Assembly (NCBI RefSeq): GCF_001553345.1
Contig: NZ_KQ960749.1
Coordinates: 145,397-209,396 of the forward strand
DNA: 64,000 nt
From: Veillonella sp. DNF00869
GTDB lineage: Bacteria > Bacillota > Negativicutes > Veillonellales > Veillonellaceae
Direction: 5' to 3'
The notes below the pieces were generated by a model. That model had not been told where the DNA came from. It saw only the letters and a list, made by a program, of their open reading frames with translations, and made no database searches. The position numbers were made by a program, and so were the translations under genes. Shown here one piece after another: positions 39,881 through 49,794 of this stretch; the first letter of the stretch is position 1, and every line of letters starts with the position of its first letter.

Positions 39881-40444
39881 TTAGATTTTGCCAACTAAGC
39901 CAAGATCTGCTGGGTTCAACGTTTTTTCACCAGGAGTCCATTTTGCTGGACACACTTCACCATGTTTTGCAACAAATTGGCAAGCTTGTACTTTACGCAC
40001 TAACTCAGCAGCGGAACGACCTACACCCATGTCACAGATTTCTGCGGCACGAACGATACCTTCTGGGTCTACCACGAAAGAACCGCGATACGCTTGGCCA
40101 GACTCTTCAGAGAATGTCTCGAAGAAGTCAGCTAATTCATGTTTAATATCGGATACCATAGTGTATTCGATTTTATTGATTGTAGGAGATGCATCGGACC
40201 ATGCTTTGTGAACGAACGCAGAGTCAACAGATACGGAGAATACTTCTACGCCCAAATTTTTCAATTCTGCGTATTGATCTTGTAAGTCTGCCAATTCTGT
40301 TGGGCATACAAATGTGAAGTCTGCTGGATAGAATACAAACACGCTCCATTTACCTTCGATAGTTTTATTGCTTACTTTAATAATTTCTGGTTTACGGAAT
40401 GCATCTAATTCAAAAGCTGGTAGTTGTTTACCGATGATTGCCAT
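39881..40444 (-). CDS. ahpC: Peroxiredoxin, AhpC/typical 2-Cys type
   Basis: 187 residues. Peroxidatic cysteine in DFTFVCPTELADLQ (near residue 47) and resolving cysteine in HGEVCPAKW near 167 mark a typical 2-Cys peroxiredoxin. GQAYRGSFVVDPEGIVRA near 115-132 carries the conserved Arg. It reduces hydrogen peroxide and alkyl hydroperoxides. No ahpF reductase gene follows, so another thiol or NADH system must regenerate it. A promoter at 40521-40549 sits next to a weak dyad of the PerR/Fur kind. Confidence 0.93.
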   Translation of the reverse strand: MAIIGKQLPAFELDAFRKPEIIKVSNKTIEGKWSVFVFYPADFTFVCPTELADLQDQYAELKNLGVEVFSVSVDSAFVHKAWSDASPTINKIEYTMVSDIKHELADFFETFSEESGQAYRGSFVVDPEGIVRAAEICDMGVGRSAAELVRKVQACQFVAKHGEVCPAKWTPGEKTLNPADLGLVGKI

Positions 40445-40520
40445 GCTAAATCTCCTTTATTGTTACAACCTATATATAGCACATACTGAGTATGTAACTA
40501 TGAAATCAATCTATGTATCT

Positions 40521-40569
40521 ATCATACACTATACTTTTAGAAAAATCAATATAGAATTGTTCTCATTCT
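40521..40569 (-). promoter_or_regulatory. ahpC promoter and nearby dyad
   Basis: Minus strand TTGATT (40544-40549), 17 bp, TATGAT (40521-40526). Directly upstream AGAAT-N7-ATTCT (40553-40569) is a short dyad that could bind a Fur-family protein. Confidence 0.45.
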
Positions 40570-40589
40570 CTATACCAATAATGCATAGA

Positions 40590-41831
40590 TTACTTTTCTA
40601 ACATGGTTTCTAGGATGACAACATCGGTTTGCTTCATCCCTTCACGGGCAATGGTTGCTACCGTTTGCACTGTATGGTCAATGTCTTCTTTTACAATACC
40701 TTGGCCTGCTTTAAAGCTATTATCTGTCTTTGCTTGTGTATAGGCTAATAAGGAATTACCAAGGGACATACCAATTTTCATAGCACAAGATGCTTTTGCT
40801 CCATCGCAAACCACACCGGATGTGCCTGCTAATGCATTTGATAATGTTTCCCAAACTACTTCCTTGGATTCATTAAGCAAGAATGCTACACCAGCGGCTG
40901 TAGCAGAAGCAGCGCTCACTACACCACAGTAAGCACTCAAACGACCAATATATTGTTTAATGTATAGGGCTAACACATTGGCTAAAGCTAAAGAGCGCAA
41001 CGTATGGTCACGATCGATACCGTATTCTTTAGCATACATCATAATAGGCACAGATAATGTAATCCCTTGGTTACCACTACCGCAGTTAATCATTACAGGC
41101 ATAGAACAACCGTCCATGCGTGCATCAGATCCAGCCGCTGCATAGGCACGAGCTTTATCCGCAATGGAAGAAGAATTGGAAATAATCAATTTACCAATAT
41201 TGGAACCATAATTGTTTTTCATACCTTCTTCGGCAATAGCCATATTCAAATCTAGTTGTGGTCCTAAAATATCTTCCAACTCTTTTGCATCTACAGTACT
41301 AGCAAATTCATAGCAAGAGTCAAAGCACAATTCCATGGAGTGTTTAGCCACTTCTTCTGCAGATAAGGCAATCAACACTTCTCCGTCTTTTTCTGCGTAA
41401 GAAATAGTGGTATGTGTATTTTGAACAATGACATTAGACGTATGCTCACCAGCCACAGCAGTGACTTCGATGAATAAGTTTTCTACCCCTTCTGCTAGCT
41501 CAATATCACAGTAATCCGCTTCAAATAAACGGTCTGCTTCTACCACTTGTTCATGAGTAAGGTCTTCTAGCACTTCTAGTTCTTTCGCCGCTGTCCCTAC
41601 TAAGGTGCCTAAAATAAGACTATAATAAATGCCCGTACGACCTTCTGAATTAGGAATGGTCACACTTTTTGCATTCTTAATAATATTGCCGCTTAACCGA
41701 CCATGAATGTGATCTGGTCGAACTCCTAATAGTTCTGCCGCTTTCGCCGCTGCAAATGCCAAGGCGATTGGCTCCGTACAACCAAAGGCCGGTTTTACCT
41801 CACGTTTTAATAATTCTATGTACTCTGTCAT
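40590..41831 (-). CDS. L-cysteine desulfidase-like protein (CyuA/YhaM, UPF0597; serine dehydratase-alpha fold)
   Basis: 413 residues. The [4Fe-4S] ligands are expected in AFGCTEPIALAFAAAKAAE (Cys18), GCSMPVMINCGSGNQG near 237-252 and VVCDGAKASCAMKIG near 345-360. Proteins of this family degrade L-cysteine to pyruvate, sulfide and ammonia in anaerobes; some members may act on serine or other substrates. No neighbouring cysteine permease is present. GGAGG precedes the ATG. Cytoplasmic and oxygen-labile. Hydrogen sulfide formation is a known trait of Veillonella, which fits. Confidence 0.85.
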   Translation of the reverse strand: MTEYIELLKREVKPAFGCTEPIALAFAAAKAAELLGVRPDHIHGRLSGNIIKNAKSVTIPNSEGRTGIYYSLILGTLVGTAAKELEVLEDLTHEQVVEADRLFEADYCDIELAEGVENLFIEVTAVAGEHTSNVIVQNTHTTISYAEKDGEVLIALSAEEVAKHSMELCFDSCYEFASTVDAKELEDILGPQLDLNMAIAEEGMKNNYGSNIGKLIISNSSSIADKARAYAAAGSDARMDGCSMPVMINCGSGNQGITLSVPIMMYAKEYGIDRDHTLRSLALANVLALYIKQYIGRLSAYCGVVSAASATAAGVAFLLNESKEVVWETLSNALAGTSGVVCDGAKASCAMKIGMSLGNSLLAYTQAKTDNSFKAGQGIVKEDIDHTVQTVATIAREGMKQTDVVILETMLEK

Positions 41832-41977
41832 ACAAACCTCCTACGTATCTATGTAAAACAACGATACATTCCACCTCTACTTGAAATGCATCATATCTGT
41901 ATATGTCATATAGTTTCATACACTACTTGTATATTGTATCATACCACATCCACAAGCTATACAAGTATATAAATCAG

Positions 41978-43117
41978 TTATAGGTGCCATAATTTCTTAT
42001 GTATGCAATACGCCTCTAACGCCTCTATATCAACCTCTACACCCAATCCAGCACCATTAGGCACCTCCACAAACTGTGAAAGTCTCTCTATACTGCAATT
42101 TTTTATTGTACTAATAATAGGCGGTCGAGTCAAATCTCGCTCAAAATAGCGCAACGAATCTGACAAATCTCCCGGCATATAGGTATCTCCTAGAGCCGCT
42201 AATTGTACATGCATCCATTTGGAAATACTCGATTCCACCATGGATCCAATCCAGTACTGGATGCCATGGTCACGACAACACTGAATGACCTTAGCCGTTT
42301 CTCGAAGACCACCTAAACGACCCACTTTTACATTGAGTACATCCAACAAGCCATGTGTATGGGCATAGACCAAATCATCATATCCCAAAATCGATTCATC
42401 TAAACATATAGGAGTCGTAATCCCCCATTCATGAGTTGACTTATATTGATGGTACATTTTTAAACTCTGTATCTGAAAGGGCTCTTCTATACAGGCCAAA
42501 TGAAACCCCTGTAAGGCCCGCACCTTATCCACATCTTCATAGGTGTAACTTTGATTCGCATCCACCGCTAACATAAGGTCTGGATAGGCTGAACGCACTC
42601 GCTGTACTCGTTCATACCCATCCTTGGGGGATACTTTCAATTTAATGCGCTGACATCCTTGTGATACATAAGCAGACACCGCATCCACCAAGGTATCCAA
42701 AGGAACCTCGCCAATGACAATGCCCGTAAATACGGTCGGCAGTAAGGATTGCTGTAGCACATATTCCACTGTATTGACCCTTAAGCGATGGCATTGTATA
42801 TGGAGCAAGGCGTTTTCCACAGATGCCACAGTCATAGGCATTCCCTCCATCAGCCATTGTTGTGGCAATGTGGTTGTTGTTTCTTGCCCCAACAGGTTTG
42901 GTAAATACCTAGTACATAAGGTATCCCAACAAGATGCCACCGTTTCTTTTGTATAAAAAGGGTCTACGAAGGCCACGCATTCGCCGTAGCCTACATAGCC
43001 CGCTTCATCTTCCAAACGAACAATGAGAGTATCCCTGACACCGACTTCACCCTTTGCCGTTTTGAAAGTAAACTTCATCGGTAGTTGCACATGGTATAGG
43101 GTGATATTTGTAATCAT
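41978..43117 (-). CDS. menC: o-Succinylbenzoate synthase
   Basis: 379 residues, enolase superfamily. Dehydrates SHCHC to o-succinylbenzoate in menaquinone synthesis. Catalytic KLKVSPKDG near 160, metal ligands VDANQSYTYEDV near 187, CIEEPF near 213 and LDESILG near 240, and the second lysine NVKVGRLGG near 262. It is the 379-residue Firmicutes-style form (also capable of N-acylamino acid racemisation in relatives). Last gene of menD-menH-menC, with a 117-bp gap after menH that has no clear terminator. Confidence 0.92.
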   Translation of the reverse strand: MITNITLYHVQLPMKFTFKTAKGEVGVRDTLIVRLEDEAGYVGYGECVAFVDPFYTKETVASCWDTLCTRYLPNLLGQETTTTLPQQWLMEGMPMTVASVENALLHIQCHRLRVNTVEYVLQQSLLPTVFTGIVIGEVPLDTLVDAVSAYVSQGCQRIKLKVSPKDGYERVQRVRSAYPDLMLAVDANQSYTYEDVDKVRALQGFHLACIEEPFQIQSLKMYHQYKSTHEWGITTPICLDESILGYDDLVYAHTHGLLDVLNVKVGRLGGLRETAKVIQCCRDHGIQYWIGSMVESSISKWMHVQLAALGDTYMPGDLSDSLRYFERDLTRPPIISTIKNCSIERLSQFVEVPNGAGLGVEVDIEALEAYCIHKKLWHL

Positions 43118-43234
43118 AGGACACCTCTCATTTCTATCATATCACTAGAACTGTATATACCTAGTTAGCTTCATAACATGGACTATCTATGACTGCATGA
43201 CATAGTAGACTCCATTGTATGACTAACACATCCC

Positions 43235-44071
43235 CTAATACCTACTATAGAAAAATCGTTCCAGTATCTGCCGATACGCCTCTGGTGCTTCCACATGCAC
43301 ATTATGACCCACCTGCGGTACAATGCGATGTACATCACCAAAATATTTAGCCCCAATGGCTGTATATTTTGCATCTAGCTCACCGCTAATATAACAAATG
43401 GGCATGGTTAGCTCCGATAATCGATGTCCTACGTAAGGCATCGTCCCCTGTCCACTTCCTTCCAAGGTGAAAGCCAATGCATGGGGGCTATTGAGCAAGC
43501 GCCGTCCTCTAATCTGCTGTTGCACCTTTGTAGGTAAACCTTGTTGTGTCTTGAAAATTTCTAGTTTAGCCCAAGTCTCGCTAAACCAAGTGATATCATG
43601 TGCCCGAATCCGTTCAGCCAGCCCTTGATCGGCTACATAGCGGTCTTGTCGTGCTACGCTATCTTCTATCCCTACAGAGCCACTTTCCAAGACTAGATGC
43701 GTCACTTCCTGAGGATACTCTAGCGCATATACTAAGGCTAGCCTAGCCCCCATGGAATACCCCATGAGAGCATATCTTTCACCGGCTACGGCATAGATAA
43801 CTCTATGCAAATCACTGAGCATCTGAGGCAGTTCATAAGGTTTTAATTCCATAGGTCGAGCCGACCTACCATGACCCATACTATCGATACGTATCAGTCG
43901 ATACCCGCTGACCTCAATTCCATCCCAGGTAGACCCGGATTCGGAAAATCCATGAAAACAAACTAAAGGTTTCCCCGTACCCGTTACAGTCACCCCATAG
44001 TAGTATTCTCCTATGTGGATCTGCATACGTTGCATATCTAAGGTTCGTATATCTTGAATCATTGGCCTCAT
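43235..44071 (-). CDS. menH: SHCHC synthase, alpha/beta hydrolase
   Basis: 278 residues from the ATG at 44071, directly after the menD stop; the longer frame to 44134 overlaps menD. Eliminates pyruvate from SEPHCHC. HGFSESGSTWDG holds the oxyanion region, GYSMGARLAL near 108-117 the nucleophilic serine, SGELDAKYT near 225 the Asp and VGHNVHVEAPE near 253 the His. Annotation as MenH rests on the family and the position between menD and menC. Confidence 0.88.
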   Translation of the reverse strand: MRPMIQDIRTLDMQRMQIHIGEYYYGVTVTGTGKPLVCFHGFSESGSTWDGIEVSGYRLIRIDSMGHGRSARPMELKPYELPQMLSDLHRVIYAVAGERYALMGYSMGARLALVYALEYPQEVTHLVLESGSVGIEDSVARQDRYVADQGLAERIRAHDITWFSETWAKLEIFKTQQGLPTKVQQQIRGRRLLNSPHALAFTLEGSGQGTMPYVGHRLSELTMPICYISGELDAKYTAIGAKYFGDVHRIVPQVGHNVHVEAPEAYRQILERFFYSRY

Positions 44072-44072
44072 A

Positions 44073-45881
44073 TTATTGTACCCGATAGACCTTGTGCAAT
44101 TCACGACTGATTTCTTTAGAGGTAGGCACTTCAATGAGGTGAATCCCCTCTGTACCGATATAGTGTTGCATCGCCTGTTCTAACTCTGCATTCGTAGTGA
44201 CTTTTACATAGTCTAAGCCATACATGGTGGCTAAGCTACTGTAATCGATGCCTTGCGGTGTGTTGAATAGGTAATCGAAATCGTCCGTCCCTTTTTGTGG
44301 CAAATATTGGAAAATACCGCCTCCATCATTGTTATGCAAAACGATGGTCAAATTCATCCCATGGGTCTTGCCGATGGCTAAACCGTTCATATCGTGAAAG
44401 AAACTTAAATCTCCCGTCAGCATCACCGTAGGTTTCCCATTCGTACTTAGCCCTAACGCCGTAGACACAGTCCCATCGATACCATTGGTGCCACGATTTC
44501 CATACACCATGGCTTGCGATCGTCCAGTGGCCCAGAAATAGTCCATATCACGAATAGACATGCTGTTCGCCACCAGAAGTTGGCCTTCATCAGACATCAT
44601 TTGTTGTAACATGTGAATGGTACGGCCTTCAAATAGATTCGGTTCCTCTTGGACTTTGTCTAATTGTTCACGGCTGTTGGATTCGATACCTTGCCATACT
44701 CTGACATACTCTATATCCGATACGGTATAGCAACTACATGTTGTGTTAGATTCCTCTAATCTATGTCGATGATTGATATCTGTGATGTCCTGTTCCAGTC
44801 CAAATTTATAAGAGCTAGCGCCTTCCGCGTCACTTTTATCTAATAATCCCTGCACTGTATCTCCTATTCTACTACCTAGACCCAATACAGCAAATAAGCC
44901 ACGATATACTTCTGTTACAAATACCTCTACACTCGCCATGACATGTATGGTAGTTGTCAAGCTAGGGTTCACCACATCTGCATTAGGGCTGACGGTAATA
45001 TAATCGATGTCCGTCAAGGTCCCCATCCATTGTTGAATCCGTTTTGATACAGGGATTTGTCCCAATTGGATGACCACATCAGGTCTCAATTCCTCCCATC
45101 GTTCATGATGAGCCAAGAAAGCATCGTAGGTGCTAATCACGCCCTCATATTGGCGCAAATTAGATAAGGGATCACCGATGACAACAGCGCCAATCCGATT
45201 GGCGAAGTCCACCACCACTTTGGGGTTCGTAACCGACGGACCGCCCAAAATGAGCACTCGTTTTCCGTCCAGCAACGATGCCAATGATGCTATCTCCTGA
45301 TATTTCACAAGTCGGAATGGTTTCGCACTGCGCCCCTGTTTAAAATACTCTTCCTCACGATTGGGCACCAAAGGCTCAAACAAAGGCACATTGATGTGTA
45401 CAGGACCAAGTTTATGGTCATTCGCTTTCAAATAGGCACGACGCGCCACTTGACGAGGATAGGTGTAATAGTGACTTTCACTAGGCACAGACAATTCCTC
45501 ATAATAGTTCACAGCGGTGCCAAAATATTTCTGTTGATCAATCGTCTGTGGTGCCCCCACCTGTTGCAAGGTGTACGGACGGTCGGCGGACAAAATGATC
45601 ATAGGCACACCGCTGTGCTTGGCTTCCACCACAGCTGGACCATAATGGGTCAACGCAGACCCCGATGTACACACTAATACGGCTGGTTCGCCTTGCGCTT
45701 TAGTAATGCCCAATGCCATAAACCCAGCAGACCGCTCATCAATATTCATATACGTGTGAAAGCCTCCATGGCTTTGAAAAAGCATGGCTAATGTAGTGGA
45801 CCGTGAACCAGGACTGAACACCGCATGGCGCACCCCTAATTGGTATAACTCATCCACCAAACTTGCTATATATTCATTCAT
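44073..45881 (-). CDS. menD: SEPHCHC synthase (menaquinone synthesis)
   Basis: 602 residues, TPP-dependent. Joins isochorismate and a succinyl semialdehyde unit from 2-oxoglutarate. The N-terminal FSPGSRSTTLAMLFQ near 24-38 and ERSAGFMALGITKAQ near 50-66 belong to the pyrimidine domain, and GDLSFFHDMNGLAIGK near 472 with the NNDGGGIFQYLPQ loop near 503 is the TPP-Mg site. A GGGAG site precedes the ATG. The stop is one base from the menH start. Separated from menF by 310 bp with a terminator. Confidence 0.95.
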   Translation of the reverse strand: MNEYIASLVDELYQLGVRHAVFSPGSRSTTLAMLFQSHGGFHTYMNIDERSAGFMALGITKAQGEPAVLVCTSGSALTHYGPAVVEAKHSGVPMIILSADRPYTLQQVGAPQTIDQQKYFGTAVNYYEELSVPSESHYYTYPRQVARRAYLKANDHKLGPVHINVPLFEPLVPNREEEYFKQGRSAKPFRLVKYQEIASLASLLDGKRVLILGGPSVTNPKVVVDFANRIGAVVIGDPLSNLRQYEGVISTYDAFLAHHERWEELRPDVVIQLGQIPVSKRIQQWMGTLTDIDYITVSPNADVVNPSLTTTIHVMASVEVFVTEVYRGLFAVLGLGSRIGDTVQGLLDKSDAEGASSYKFGLEQDITDINHRHRLEESNTTCSCYTVSDIEYVRVWQGIESNSREQLDKVQEEPNLFEGRTIHMLQQMMSDEGQLLVANSMSIRDMDYFWATGRSQAMVYGNRGTNGIDGTVSTALGLSTNGKPTVMLTGDLSFFHDMNGLAIGKTHGMNLTIVLHNNDGGGIFQYLPQKGTDDFDYLFNTPQGIDYSSLATMYGLDYVKVTTNAELEQAMQHYIGTEGIHLIEVPTSKEISRELHKVYRVQ

Positions 45882-46190
45882 ATCGTATCTCCCATACCAA
45901 TATGTGGTATTGTACTATATCTAATAGTGACTATCTACTATGTATTATACCATTGTTTTTAGATTCTGTACGTATCCATATGAGTTGCACGGGGTATCTA
46001 TCTAACACCTAGACGCCCCTATCTCGTTCATAATTAACTGACATACATAGACATGGGTTCATAACCAAAAAAGGAATGCTGATTGCTCAACATTCCTGTT
46101 TAATTTCCTGTATCTGTTCAATACATCAGTACGGATTCATAATCCTACCCTATGGCATGCCTAATTGGATCTATACGTGGATGTATCATC
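45882..46190. other. Intergenic region between menF and menD
   Basis: Contains the menF terminator at 46067-46097 and presumably the menD promoter; no gene seen. Confidence 0.5.
46067..46097 (-). terminator. Terminator of menF
   Basis: AGGAATG-CTGA pairs with TCAA-CATTCCT (46072-46097); six Ts follow on the minus strand. Confidence 0.75.
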
Positions 46191-47333
46191 CTACAAGGCA
46201 TCCAATATGGTGCCCATTTTATTGATAGTTTCTTCGTACTCTTCATCGCTATTGGATTCGCTCACAATACCACATCCTGCATAGGCATAGAGTCGGTTAT
46301 CCATGATAAGGGCCGACCGAATGGCAACCACCAGAATGCCATCCCCCATGTCTTTCATAAATCCAAAGGGCGCCGCATACATGCCACGCTCATGGGCTTC
46401 ATACTTTGCCAGTAAATCCATCGCCAGTTCTCGTGGCTCGCCCCCTAGGGCTGGTGTAGGATGTAATAATCGTCCCCATTCGATAAGGGATTTCGTGCTA
46501 TCCTTAGCGGTGATAATGGTCCGCAAATGGTATAACCGTGAAAGCTCCATAATCCCCGTCTCTCCTACGGTCACATCATTCGTCACTTGTCGCATCGTAT
46601 GAACAATGCGATCTCGCACGATATTGTGCTCCACCCGATTCTTATGGTCATTTAGGAATCGCTCTTTCGTCCACGCCTTAGGACCAAACTTCGGTGCCGT
46701 TCCTGCCAAAGCATAGCTTAGAATTTCATCGCCTCGATGGCGCACGAGAATTTCAGGGGATGCCCCCACAAAGGTGCGTCCCTCTTTCTCATAGCCAAAA
46801 ATAAAGCAATTCGGGTTGTTCTCCACCAAGCGGTCCAATATACTGACCACATCAAACGTTGTAAGACTGGTAAATTCTACCTCACGAGAAGAAACTACCT
46901 TCGTCATGCGCCCTTCGTGAATATTCGTCAAAATGGCATCCATCAAGGTATCCCACTCTTGTTTATCATCACTGGTTTCTGTGAACGTATGGTCTACGCG
47001 CTCAATCTTATGGCGCTGTATATCTACGCCCTCCCCTGCATGCAGATAAAAGGACTCCCCATTTTCTACAATATAGTAATGGGTGAAAGCCACCATTTCA
47101 TGGCCCATGTTACGCCATTTTTTATCTTTTACAGTAGGGAAGAAGGTGCCCCCATAAAATACGTACGCATATTGTTCTCGGTCGATATCATCTTGTACCA
47201 CCGCCAATCGTTTGGCACCTACCACCACACGATCACTTTGACGGTCCACCCAAAAGACCCGTTCTTCCCCCTCGAAGTTTAGCCAAAACTCCAAAGGATT
47301 GTCTAATTGTAAAGGCTCCTTAATATATTTCAT
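46191..47333 (-). CDS. menF: Isochorismate synthase
   Basis: 380 residues from the ATG at 47333 (GAGGAG upstream; 47345 is a less likely start). Converts chorismate to isochorismate. Chorismate-binding fold: YALAGTAPKFGP near 230, HNIVRDRIVHTMRQV near 255, HPTPALGGEPRELA near 290 and ERGMYAAPFGFM near 318 with the Mg-binding acidic residues. Compared with pathway-dedicated salicylate synthases it lacks a lyase signature, so MenF is preferred. It has its own terminator and stands apart from menDHC, although transcribed in the same direction. Confidence 0.9.
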   Translation of the reverse strand: MKYIKEPLQLDNPLEFWLNFEGEERVFWVDRQSDRVVVGAKRLAVVQDDIDREQYAYVFYGGTFFPTVKDKKWRNMGHEMVAFTHYYIVENGESFYLHAGEGVDIQRHKIERVDHTFTETSDDKQEWDTLMDAILTNIHEGRMTKVVSSREVEFTSLTTFDVVSILDRLVENNPNCFIFGYEKEGRTFVGASPEILVRHRGDEILSYALAGTAPKFGPKAWTKERFLNDHKNRVEHNIVRDRIVHTMRQVTNDVTVGETGIMELSRLYHLRTIITAKDSTKSLIEWGRLLHPTPALGGEPRELAMDLLAKYEAHERGMYAAPFGFMKDMGDGILVVAIRSALIMDNRLYAYAGCGIVSESNSDEEYEETINKMGTILDAL

Positions 47334-47595
47334 ATGACTCCTCATCGTCCCTAATCCCTAAGTAGGGACACGTTATATAGATTCTATTACAATTATATCA
47401 CATGCGTCACATTGTATAGGGTATTAAAATTAGTACATTCCATTACACCCTTTTTAATACTACCTGATCATCAGTATACAGTATATAAATCATCCTATTT
47501 CTGATATACTTATAGCTATATAACTATATGAAATAAACCACTCACTATAACCCGTGAGTAACTATGATGACATCTCAGAGAATAAAGGAGTTTTT

Positions 47596-49221
47596 ATGCG
47601 ATACAACACACGAATGACTAAAGAGCAGGCCAAAGAAATCTACGCTGACTTAGGGTATTTATCTCAGCCCTTTCCGTATGCGTCTGCTCCCTTCCTTGAA
47701 AGTTACGCTCGTCTATTAGGACTTTCACCGGCCTCTGCTAGCACAGCTCGCATTTTGGAAGTCGGATCTTCCTACGGCGGCAATTTAATTTCCCAAGCCC
47801 TGTTCTATCCGCAGGCGACTTTCACAGGTATCGAAATTGCCCCCACCCAAGTGAGTGTAGGCAAGACCTATATTGACCAATTGGGCATCACAAACCTTGA
47901 CTTATTAGAAGGTGATGTGAATGAAAGTCACCACCACCTCGGCACCTACGATTACATCATCGCTCATGGCTTTTATTCTTGGGTGGACGAGGAAACGAAA
48001 AACAATTTCCTTCGCCTCTGTAAAAAACACCTCGCGGAAAATGGTATTTTGTACATGTCCTATAATACCTACCCAGGTTGGCATAAGATGGACAGTGTGC
48101 GTGCCCTTTTAGAGTTTGCCAACAAAGATATCAACACCTTGAACCATCGCGAAAAAGTGCGGCACGGTAAAACGGTGGCGAGTAAGCTAGGCGCTCTCAT
48201 GCTTGAATACGATACGGTAAAAAACCAACAGACATCATTTTTGCAGTCCTTACGTCAAATATTGCAAAAGCAAGATTGCTATGTAGGCCATGACCATTTA
48301 GAGCCAGTGAACACACCAGTGTACTTTCACCAATGCATGGACCATATGGCAGAGCATGGATTTACCTACCTCTGCGACTGCGATTTGAATTTATCATTCC
48401 CTACTGTGTATGACGAAATATTGCGCACGCAATTACAGGAGCTAGCTCCACATGATCCATTGGCACGAGAACAGTACATCGATTTTATGCTGAACACAGC
48501 ATTCCGCAAATCCTTATTCACCCACAAAGGGGCTACACCAAAACGCATCACCGAAACATCTGTCACAGATGCAGACTTCCAACACAGCTTGGAGCAATTC
48601 CTATTCACTCTTCGCATTCCATCGGAACATTTAGAGCCAATCTTTGAAAACTTAGCAAAACGGATGGATAGCTCTGCAACAAAAGCATTAGTAGATTTAT
48701 TCCAACAAGAGGGTCCTCATTTCTATCTGAAACACAACACATTAGTAACCTATACAGGAGAGCATACCATCCCTGATATGTGCTTGCCATTGTTATATCA
48801 GTTCTTAGTAGAACACATCATTCAAGGCGGTATCAGCCTGTCTGTATTGGAAACAGAGCATCCTTTCAAACATCATATTTTTGAAGAGAAGAAAAGCTAC
48901 ATCCCTGAGCGCTATATTCCATTTGTAGAGATTATGCCACAAGAAGGGGTGAATGCCTACATCTACCCTGGCAATCGCTACAATGACCCTATCTCCGATT
49001 TCAACGAAGAAGATTTAGAGTTCATGAAACTCCTCAGCAAGCCAACCACAAAACATGATGTGATGTGCAAAATCTACGAGGCTATGACAGAAGAAAGCAT
49101 TAGCCCTCTAGCCTTACAACAATCCAACAAATACACCATGATCCTTGCTTTCTACGAAGAAATGATTCGACGTATGGAATACTTTGGTTTCTTTGAAGTG
49201 GACGAAACACAATTTAATTAA
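47596..49221 (+). CDS. SAM-dependent methyltransferase with methyltransferase-regulatory domain
   Basis: 541 residues from the ATG at 47596, which has AAAGGAG; the frame extends upstream to 47554 without a site. Residues about 45-190 are a class I methyltransferase fold: RILEVGSSYGGNLISQA near 52-68 binds SAM, GIEIAPTQVSVG gives the acidic residue, and YDYIIAHGFYSWV near 130 is the post-IV motif. Residues about 210-300 look like the regulatory domain found in such proteins, followed by a C-terminal helical domain. Substrate unknown; relatives act on peptides or small molecules. An extended -10 (TGATATACT, TATACT at 47505-47510) lies upstream. Monocistronic. Confidence 0.8.
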   Translation: MRYNTRMTKEQAKEIYADLGYLSQPFPYASAPFLESYARLLGLSPASASTARILEVGSSYGGNLISQALFYPQATFTGIEIAPTQVSVGKTYIDQLGITNLDLLEGDVNESHHHLGTYDYIIAHGFYSWVDEETKNNFLRLCKKHLAENGILYMSYNTYPGWHKMDSVRALLEFANKDINTLNHREKVRHGKTVASKLGALMLEYDTVKNQQTSFLQSLRQILQKQDCYVGHDHLEPVNTPVYFHQCMDHMAEHGFTYLCDCDLNLSFPTVYDEILRTQLQELAPHDPLAREQYIDFMLNTAFRKSLFTHKGATPKRITETSVTDADFQHSLEQFLFTLRIPSEHLEPIFENLAKRMDSSATKALVDLFQQEGPHFYLKHNTLVTYTGEHTIPDMCLPLLYQFLVEHIIQGGISLSVLETEHPFKHHIFEEKKSYIPERYIPFVEIMPQEGVNAYIYPGNRYNDPISDFNEEDLEFMKLLSKPTTKHDVMCKIYEAMTEESISPLALQQSNKYTMILAFYEEMIRRMEYFGFFEVDETQFN

Positions 49222-49230
49222 TACTAAAAC

Positions 49231-49265
49231 AGCGACTCCATCCCACCGGACAGAGTCGCTATTTT
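49231..49265 (+). terminator. Terminator of the methyltransferase gene
   Basis: AGCGACTC pairs with GAGTCGCT (49253-49260), followed by ATTTT. Confidence 0.7.
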
Positions 49266-49383
49266 CATGTATTCAATTCATTTTATTTCGCCTCTATACT
49301 ATATGTTACAAAACCCAAAAATCCCGCTATCTGACTATAAACGGTTCTCTATTAGATAGAGCCTCTATATGCCATAGAAAAGC

Positions 49384-49428
49384 AAAAAAGGCTGCAACAG
49401 AATGAGTAAAACTCATCCTATCACAACC
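49384..49428 (-). terminator. Terminator of the ribosomal operon
   Basis: On the minus strand 18 bases pair with the next 18 (including several G-U pairs) across a 3-nt loop, then TTTTTT (49384-49389). It is 14 bp after rplQ. Confidence 0.88.
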
Positions 49429-49441
49429 AGATTGCTGTTGA

Positions 49442-49780
49442 TTATACAAGCTCAAGAATAGCTAATGGAGCTGCATCGCCTTTACGAAGGCCAAGTTTGA
49501 TTACACGAGTGTAACCACCGTTGCGCTCAGCATATTTTGGAGCAATTTCATCAAATAATTTTTTTACTGCATCTTCGTTCATAAGAAAAGCAAGAACTTG
49601 ACGACGAGCATGTAAGTCGCCACGTTTGCCTAATGTAATCATTTCATCAACATATTTGCGAAGCTCTTTTGCTTTTGCTTCTGTTGTTTCAATGCGTTCA
49701 TGTACGAAGAGAGATGTTACCATACCGCGGAACAACGCTTTACGAGCGGAACTGTTGCGGCCTAATTTTCTGTATGCCAT
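49442..49780 (-). CDS. rplQ: 50S ribosomal protein L17
   Basis: 112 residues, usual length. [20 protein letters not shown] at the start is the L17 signature; it lines the exit-tunnel side of the large subunit. Last gene of the long S10-spc-alpha operon, 14 bp after rpoA, immediately ahead of the strong terminator. Confidence 0.98.
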   Translation of the reverse strand: MAYRKLGRNSSARKALFRGMVTSLFVHERIETTEAKAKELRKYVDEMITLGKRGDLHARRQVLAFLMNEDAVKKLFDEIAPKYAERNGGYTRVIKLGLRKGDAAPLAILELV

Positions 49781-49794
49781 TAGTCTTTCTCCTC